From an uncultured Bacilli bacterium (GTDB lineage: Bacteria; Bacillota_I; Bacilli_A; RF39; UBA660), in the NCBI GenBank assembly GCA_947627525.1, contig CANQWJ010000031.1, positions 1-10,614 of the forward strand: a stretch of 10,614 bases of DNA, given 5' to 3'. Below are positions 6,879 to 10,614 of the stretch, one piece after another. Within the stretch, counting starts at the first letter, position 1. Each line of letters begins with the position of its first letter. Below the pieces are notes generated by a model. The model did no database searches and was not told where the DNA came from. It saw only the letters and a list, made by a program, of their open reading frames with translations. The translations under genes were made by a program, and so were the position numbers.

Positions 6879-7581
6879 TTTTTTCTCCTTCATATTTATC
6901 CCACATTTCATAAGGTAACATATGACCAAATTGCTTTTTTACCCAACGTTGTGATTCATATAAATCAAGTATACGCATTTTTTCTTTATACAAATCATCT
7001 GGTAAAGGGACTAATTTATCAATGACTTTACCAATTTTCTTTTTAGTATAATATTTACCAAAATAATAAAGGTCATTTGTCATATTATTTTTTTCATATA
7101 TGTCAGTAACAATTCTTGCTGTCATCTTATGTTGAATATGTCCATAAACACCAGCTAAATCATAAGTAACAATCGTCTCCCAATCATTACTCAAAAGAAT
7201 TCTTTCAACATCTTTATAGATATCATCATAACAATGTTTCCATTCGCTTCTTTTATGACCAATCAATAAATCAGGATATCCTAAAGCAACATAGCTGTTA
7301 TTAGTTGCTTTAGCTACTTTTTTAAATTCATTTAAACGGCGCGGATTACTACCACAAGTTATGCAAACTACTAAATAATCATCTTCAATTAGATGTCCTC
7401 CACCCCATAAAATATCATCATCAGGATGGGCAACAATCATTATTTTTTTATACTTTTCTAAATCTGTTTTATGCAAATCAGCATTTTCTCTAATGGGAAG
7501 ACGATATATAACATAAGAGCTTACTAGAACAAATACTAACATTAATAAGCATTTTAATATAAATACCAACTTATACTTCAC
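6856..7581 (-). CDS. Membrane-anchored PIG-L/LmbE-type N-acetylglucosamine deacetylase
   Basis: 241 residues. An N-terminal membrane anchor (about 5-26) with a basic start suggests the catalytic domain faces outward. The zinc deacetylase signature is AHPDDDILWGGG: by comparison with MshB-type enzymes, H52 and D55 are metal ligands and D54 is the general base. The second motif GVYGHIQHKMT supplies H148 (catalytic) and H151 (third ligand). The usual Glu after HPDD is Asp here, and the usual Asp between the two His is Gln. Family members remove the acetyl group from GlcNAc in glycolipids or small glycosides; here the likely substrate is a GlcNAc placed on a surface polymer by the YfhO-GtrA partner it overlaps (inference). 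The start is GTG 7581 with GGTGAG (7587-7592) 5 bases upstream; no in-frame ATG lies before the membrane anchor. First gene of a two-gene operon, divergent from the LicD gene. Confidence 0.87.
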   Translation of the reverse strand: MKYKLVFILKCLLMLVFVLVSSYVIYRLPIRENADLHKTDLEKYKKIMIVAHPDDDILWGGGHLIEDDYLVVCITCGSNPRRLNEFKKVAKATNNSYVALGYPDLLIGHKRSEWKHCYDDIYKDVERILLSNDWETIVTYDLAGVYGHIQHKMTARIVTDIYEKNNMTNDLYYFGKYYTKKKIGKVIDKLVPLPDDLYKEKMRILDLYESQRWVKKQFGHMLPYEMWDKYEGEKNEERNEA

Positions 7582-7598
7582 TTTTTCTCACCAGTCTT

Positions 7599-7615
7599 AT
7601 TATATCACTATTATA
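7599..7615 (-). promoter_or_regulatory. Tandem -10-like TATAAT boxes upstream of the PIG-L gene
   Basis: Two perfect TATAAT hexamers (7615-7610 and 7604-7599, minus strand) are 11 bases apart. The upstream one would give a leader of about 22 bases; the downstream one would start transcription at the ribosome binding site. Neither has a recognisable -35 box at 16-18 bases, so activation by a regulator or a weak promoter is possible. Confidence 0.4.
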
Positions 7616-7715
7616 TGGCATTCTTTAAAAATCTTTTTTATTTGACACATATCTTACAAAACTAACTATTTAAATTTAGATAATTTTATAGTAAGATAAA
7701 TTTAGGAGATAAAAT

Positions 7716-8660
7716 ATGAAAAAAAATAATAAAAAAGAAATTAATGATGAATATAAAAATGGTTGTATTCGTGAAAAAGAAGAATATGTTTTAAAAACGT
7801 ATAATGGCAAAAAAGTTACAGTTCGCGATTTACAATTACAAGTATTAGAAATAATGGATGAAATTCATCGCGTTTGTGTTAAAAATAATATCAAGTATGC
7901 TTTGATGGCCGGAAGTGCATTAGGAATAGTCAATTATAAAGGTTTCATTCCTTGGGACGATGATATGGATGTCATTGTACCAAGAAGTGATTGGAATCGT
8001 TTTATTGAAGCAATGAAAAAAGATTTAAGTGATAAGTTTTATTTTCAATGTTATGAAACTGATAAAAAATTTAATGTTATAATGGGACCAACAATGAAGG
8101 TAAGAAAAAAAGGAACATGGATGGAAGAAGTCAATTTTCTTCTAAAGAATCGTTGTCAAGGTGGCGATGGTATTTTTGTCGATGTCATCATTTATGACAA
8201 TGTTTCCGAAAATAAATTTAAATTTGAAATGGCTTTAACTGTGACTAAAATTTTAATGCCTTTATATGTTCTTTTAGATAACTTACATTTACCTCACGAT
8301 TGGTTATCAAGATTCATTAGATGGTTTGCTTATCGCCATTCTAAAAAGAATGAAAATAGTTCTTTAGTATCCCAACCTATTTCTGTTCCATGGGAAAAAT
8401 TCTTAAAAGAACCTGTCTTTAAAAAAGAAGACGTTTTTCCTTTCAAACTATATGAATTCGAAGGAAGAAAGTTTTATTCATACAACAACATCGAAAAGAT
8501 TCTAAAAGAATGGTATGGTCCTAATTGCTTAAAGAAATGGGATGGTGAAAAATGGGTAGAAACTTTACCTGTTTCTAAAAGAAAACCTAAACATACCGCT
8601 AACCTAAATTTAGAGAGTGATCAAAAACAAAAAGAAGATAAAGTTGAAAAAGGAAAATAG
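7716..8660 (+). CDS. LicD-family phosphotransferase
   Basis: 314 residues, cytoplasmic, of the LicD/FKRP nucleotidyltransferase-fold family. LicD enzymes move phosphocholine (or another phospho-substituent) from a CDP-activated donor to glycan units of teichoic acid or other surface polysaccharides. Visible: LQVLEIMDEIHRVCVKNNIKY (41-61), the AGSALG loop (65-70), the metal-binding GFIPWDDDMDVIVPRSDW (76-93; D81, D83, D85), a later GIFVDVIIYD with D156, and the C-terminal FEGRKF...WYGPNC region (248-271). All key acidic residues are present. The last 30 residues are a charged, probably disordered tail. The start ATG 7716 has AGGAGAT (7704-7710) 5 bases upstream. No clear promoter: GATAAT (7679) and TATAGT (7687) are -10 candidates without good -35 boxes, and TTGACA at 7642 has no well-placed partner. 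The donor is uncertain because no choline uptake or CTP-transferase genes are in the window. Confidence 0.92.
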   Translation: MKKNNKKEINDEYKNGCIREKEEYVLKTYNGKKVTVRDLQLQVLEIMDEIHRVCVKNNIKYALMAGSALGIVNYKGFIPWDDDMDVIVPRSDWNRFIEAMKKDLSDKFYFQCYETDKKFNVIMGPTMKVRKKGTWMEEVNFLLKNRCQGGDGIFVDVIIYDNVSENKFKFEMALTVTKILMPLYVLLDNLHLPHDWLSRFIRWFAYRHSKKNENSSLVSQPISVPWEKFLKEPVFKKEDVFPFKLYEFEGRKFYSYNNIEKILKEWYGPNCLKKWDGEKWVETLPVSKRKPKHTANLNLESDQKQKEDKVEKGK

Positions 8661-8662
8661 TT

Positions 8663-8842
8663 ATGAAAAAAGAAAAACAAAGATTTAGTATTTATGCTGT
8701 TCCTAGTGATAAAGCCTTGATATTAGATGAAAGAGAAAAAAGGGAAAATAAAAAAGAAACTGATATCTCAATGCTTGCCCAAAAATTTATTAAGAATAAC
8801 TTAAATGGTGATAAACCAAAAATATTAACTAAGAAAAGATAG
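8663..8842 (+). CDS. Small basic protein, 59 aa, downstream of the LicD gene
   Basis: An open frame of 59 residues starts 2 bases after the LicD stop codon, on the same strand, with AAAGGA (8649-8654) 8 bases before ATG 8663. The peptide (MKKEKQRFSIYAVPSDKALI...) is Lys/Glu-rich, with a central charged helix, an ISMLAQKFIKNNL stretch and a KPKILTKKR end; there is no membrane segment and no Cys. The overlap of a proper ribosome binding site with the end of the LicD gene suggests a real co-translated partner. I do not recognise a family. The antisense frame over the same bases is a shadow. Confidence 0.68.
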   Translation: MKKEKQRFSIYAVPSDKALILDEREKRENKKETDISMLAQKFIKNNLNGDKPKILTKKR

Positions 8843-8844
8843 AT

Positions 8845-8880
8845 AAAAAGAGAATTCTTAAAATCAATTTCTTTTTCTTT
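8845..8880. terminator. Possible bidirectional terminator between the 59-aa and 382-aa genes
   Basis: A 7-bp A/T-rich outer stem (8845-8851 with 8870-8876), a one-base bulge (G8852) and a 4-bp inner stem (8853-8856 with 8866-8869) enclose a 9-base loop. On the plus strand it is followed by CTTTT, on the minus strand by only a short AT stretch. It fills the 37-base gap between the two convergent stop codons. It is weak thermodynamically. Confidence 0.42.
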
Positions 8881-10028
8881 TAACATTTATTAGGAAGAGG
8901 ATATTTTTTAATAAGAGTATTAAAACTTATCTCTTTATTAGTATCAACATTATATTTATCTTTCATGTAAGTACTAAAATCTTTGCCTTTAGGACTAAAG
9001 TGACTAAGAATACTAGTAGTTAATTCATTCAACAAGCCATTTTCTTCATCCAAACATACTTTTACAACTTCTTCACTACTCTTCCCATCCGCAAGCATTT
9101 GTAGACCATCAACACTTTTCTTTATGATTGTGCAATTATATTTATTATTAGCATTTTCATCGACATACTGTAACCATTCCAAAGTAAGATTTTCATCAAT
9201 ATAATGTAATCCATCACGCATTAAAGTGTATTTTTGTTTTTTTACTTTTTCTTCATCACCTACTTGTCTCTTTTTCCCTTGACTAGCTAATTTAATTCTT
9301 CTTTCCATTCTCTTATTGACGATAAAATCACCATACAACTCTCTTTCAGCATCAATAACGCCCTCAAAAGTACGACGATTATAACAATTTTCTAAATAAG
9401 GATTTTCAAACAAAACTTCGCCATCTAAACTTGAAATTTTAGATATAGCACAACCAAGACCAATAAAAGGTAGAATCGTCTTTTTTAATTTAATATTATC
9501 AAAATAATTAATATCAATTAATACATCTTGTTTCAATGTTAAAGCACCATTTTTCCAAACTTCACAAAAAACATTTTCACCTCTATGTTCCTCAATCTTT
9601 TTAAACATTTCGCGAACTGCTTTTTCTTTTTCTTTAATATTAATATATTCCTCCATTGTCATATCATCATAACCCATTGGCAAAAAGTATCCATTCCACA
9701 TACAAACCGAAGAAACACCAGCTTGTTGCATTATATCCACAGCTTGATTCCCCTCATTACCAAATAAAATGACCGCATCATCATAATTAAGTCTTCTTCC
9801 TAAATAATACCAACAAGAATCTTTACTATTTTTTCCTTTTAAAACAACATTCCCATTTTTATCAACAATATCTGTTCGCTCATAAAAACAAAAAGCAGCA
9901 CATCTTTTTGGAATACTTAACAAATCAACTTGAGAGGGATCAGTACTATCAACTTCTTCAATAGTTTGACTAGTACTATTTAATCCTTGATTTAAATATC
10001 TAATATATTTCGTTGTCTTTTTTTCCAT
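8880..10028 (-). CDS. Hypothetical cysteine-rich cytoplasmic protein, 382 aa
   Basis: I do not recognise this family. The protein lacks a signal peptide and membrane helices. Its N-terminal half (residues about 36-128) seems to form one domain with aromatic and Cys-rich motifs: IPKRCAAFCFYERTDIV, KDSCWYYLGRRLNYDDA, ILFGNEGNQAVDIM and SVCMWNGYFLPMGYDDMT. A charged helix (about 128-150) follows, then a mixed middle region, a Lys/Arg-rich segment (239-268) and a helical C-terminus ending in PLPNKC. There are ten Cys (43, 47, 72, 109, 155, 193, 215, 299, 325, 382), many for a cytosolic protein, but no CxxC pair typical of a zinc ribbon or Fe-S cluster (C43 and C47 are CxxxC). ATG 10028 follows an AGAGGAAG ribosome binding site (10035-10042), and a good promoter lies upstream. 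It is probably monocistronic, between spoVS and the LicD unit. Confidence 0.85.
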   Translation of the reverse strand: MEKKTTKYIRYLNQGLNSTSQTIEEVDSTDPSQVDLLSIPKRCAAFCFYERTDIVDKNGNVVLKGKNSKDSCWYYLGRRLNYDDAVILFGNEGNQAVDIMQQAGVSSVCMWNGYFLPMGYDDMTMEEYINIKEKEKAVREMFKKIEEHRGENVFCEVWKNGALTLKQDVLIDINYFDNIKLKKTILPFIGLGCAISKISSLDGEVLFENPYLENCYNRRTFEGVIDAERELYGDFIVNKRMERRIKLASQGKKRQVGDEEKVKKQKYTLMRDGLHYIDENLTLEWLQYVDENANNKYNCTIIKKSVDGLQMLADGKSSEEVVKVCLDEENGLLNELTTSILSHFSPKGKDFSTYMKDKYNVDTNKEISFNTLIKKYPLPNKC

Positions 10029-10065
10029 AATTATCTTCCTCTTTCATTCTACACATCATTTATCT

Positions 10066-10093
10066 ATTATAATTTTTTTAAGATAAAAGTCAA
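10066..10093 (-). promoter_or_regulatory. Sigma-A promoter of the 382-aa gene
   Basis: A minus-strand -35 TTGACT (10093-10088) is 16 bases from a perfect -10 TATAAT (10071-10066). The expected start near 10059 leaves a leader of about 30 bases with the AGAGGAAG ribosome binding site. Confidence 0.75.
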
Positions 10094-10185
10094 CTTTTCA
10101 AATAGAGAAAAAGACCTCTTTCACTTATTAGTTTTTATTTTTTGAAAAAAATATTATCTTTTCTTGTTTAACACATTTTACCGAT

Positions 10186-10207
10186 AAAAAAAAGACCTAT
10201 TTGGTCT
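10186..10207 (-). terminator. Intrinsic terminator overlapping the end of spoVS
   Basis: On the minus strand AGACC (10207-10203) pairs with GGTCT (10197-10193) around a 5-base loop, with an additional G-U pair possible at the base, followed by seven T (10192-10186). The stop codon TAG (10199-10197) of spoVS is inside the hairpin, so the last codons are part of the terminator. Confidence 0.8.
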
Positions 10208-10457
10208 CAACAATCAATTTAATAGCCGTTTTTTCTTCGCCTTCAATAATTATATCTGTAAAAGCTGGTATACAAACAATATTCTTGCCACTAGGAGCAA
10301 TAAAACCACGAGCTATGGCAATGGCTTTAATGGCTTGATTGACAGCTCCAGCCCCAATTGTTTGCATTTCAACACTATCATGATCTCTAAAGGTATTAGC
10401 AAGTGCTCCTGCAACTGAATTGGGATTTGATTTAGATGATACTTTTAATATTTCCAT
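10197..10457 (-). CDS. spoVS: Stage V sporulation protein S (SpoVS)
   Basis: 86 residues, the exact usual length of SpoVS, a small Alba-like nucleic-acid-binding-fold protein. The family pattern is complete: MEILKVSSKSNPNSVAGALA at the start, the central IGAGAVNQAIKAIAIARGF, then APSG and CIPAFTDI, ending TAIKLIVETK. In Bacillus subtilis SpoVS affects septation and spore coat assembly, but homologues also occur in bacteria that do not sporulate, so its presence does not prove sporulation here. ATG 10457 is chosen over in-frame upstream codons because MEILKVS is the conserved N-terminus and AAAGGA (10467-10472) lies 9 bases before it. A sigma-A promoter is not obvious in the 50 bases between an upstream terminator and the start; TTGTGA...CATATA is the best, weak, candidate. 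No sigma-H type promoter is seen. The gene ends within its own terminator. Confidence 0.97.
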   Translation of the reverse strand: MEILKVSSKSNPNSVAGALANTFRDHDSVEMQTIGAGAVNQAIKAIAIARGFIAPSGKNIVCIPAFTDIIIEGEEKTAIKLIVETK

Positions 10458-10508
10458 ATATTTCATTCCTTTCAAAATAAATATATGTGTATATTTTTTT
10501 TATATCAC

Positions 10509-10534
10509 AAAAAAAGGAATAGTTTCCTATTCCT
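10509..10534 (-). terminator. Intrinsic terminator or attenuator in front of spoVS
   Basis: An 8-bp perfect stem AGGAATAG/CTATTCCT (10515-10522 and 10527-10534) with a GAAA tetraloop on the minus strand is followed by six T. It is a textbook intrinsic terminator, ending about 52 bases before the spoVS start codon. It may end the transcript of a gene beyond the window edge or act as an attenuator in a longer spoVS leader. Confidence 0.78.
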
Positions 10535-10549
10535 AAATGGTTCTATAAT

Positions 10550-10588
10550 AAATAGTGTTGGTGAGTAAAAATCACTAACACTATTTTT
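10550..10588. terminator. Long hairpin upstream of spoVS, probably a terminator
   Basis: Arms at 10550-10564 and 10572-10586 enclose a 7-base loop. Read on the plus strand the stem is a continuous 15 bp (one G-U pair at 10560/10576) and is followed by TTAGTT; read on the minus strand that position is an A-C mismatch and the T-run is poor. The better fold is therefore for a plus-strand transcript, although no plus-strand gene precedes it closely. Confidence 0.5.
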
Positions 10589-10614
10589 AGTTAATAAAAA
10601 GAGTCATTATCAGA

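Noticed and set aside
6879..6929. Longer N-terminus of the YfhO-GtrA protein
   Set aside because: The AAGGAG ribosome binding site inside this stretch is ideally placed for ATG 6878; upstream ATG codons lack one.
7642..7692. TTGACA at 7642 as -35 box of the LicD gene
   Set aside because: No acceptable -10 hexamer lies 16-18 bases downstream; GATAAT and TATAGT are too far away.
8692..8886. Minus-strand open frame of 64 codons with hydrophobic residues
   Set aside because: It is antisense to the 59-aa gene that has a good ribosome binding site and operon position; the hydrophobic look arises from reading A-rich codons in reverse.
9585..9767. Plus-strand open frame of 60 codons
   Set aside because: It lies wholly inside the 382-aa gene on the other strand, is Phe/His-rich, and has no promoter or ribosome binding site of its own.
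10108..10198. AAAAAGACCT occurs twice (10108-10117 and 10189-10198) as a possible direct repeat
   Set aside because: The second copy is part of the spoVS terminator; the first forms only a weak stem, and the shared part is short and A-rich, so chance or a decayed terminator explains it.
1..10614. CRISPR array, tRNA/rRNA, insertion sequence or phage genes
   Set aside because: No regular spaced repeats, cloverleaf sequences, transposase motifs or phage-type proteins are seen on either strand.

Overview
The window is strongly AT-rich, with AGGAG, AAGGA and GGTGAT-type ribosome binding sites and textbook sigma-A promoters. It encodes SpoVS, a class B penicillin-binding protein, endonuclease IV and cell-wall/glycolipid modification enzymes. 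This suggests a low-GC Gram-positive bacterium of the Bacilli, probably an uncultured gut lineage close to the Mycoplasmatota. That placement is inference from gene content and base composition. All Trp codons I checked are TGG and the complete genes end in TAA or TAG, never TGA.

Left part (1-1928): the N-terminal third of a class B PBP (minus strand, running off the window), a small DUF2624/YqfT-like gene (plus strand) and nfo (minus strand). The last two converge on a shared hairpin terminator. Relatives of all three lie in one neighbourhood in Bacillus subtilis (nfo/yqfS, yqfT, and pbpA further along), so this looks like a rearranged remnant of an ancestral Bacilli cluster.

Middle-left (1929-3914, all minus): two type IV-pilin-like prepilins, each with its own promoter, then a 139-residue protein I do not recognise. 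The latter is driven by a perfect consensus promoter (TTGACA-N17-TATAAT) through a leader with three G-runs. Its -35 box is also the 3' arm of the terminator of the upstream operon.

Centre (3924-8842): a surface-polymer tailoring locus. A membrane-anchored PIG-L-type deacetylase overlaps by 23 bp a large protein that fuses a YfhO-family GT-C-like transferase to a C-terminal GtrA/GtcA-type flippase domain. Divergent from these are a LicD-family phosphotransferase and a 59-residue protein only 2 bases downstream. The likely joint role is decoration (glycosylation, de-N-acetylation, phospho-substituent transfer) of a lipoteichoic acid-like or other envelope glycan. The cytoplasmic GT2 enzyme (CsbB-like) that would charge the lipid carrier is not in the window.

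Right part (8843-10614, minus): a 382-residue, cysteine-rich protein of unknown function with its own promoter, then spoVS, followed by a leader region with a strong intrinsic terminator and a second long hairpin. No intergenic stretch exceeds 300 bases. I see no tRNA, rRNA, CRISPR array, insertion sequence or phage gene.
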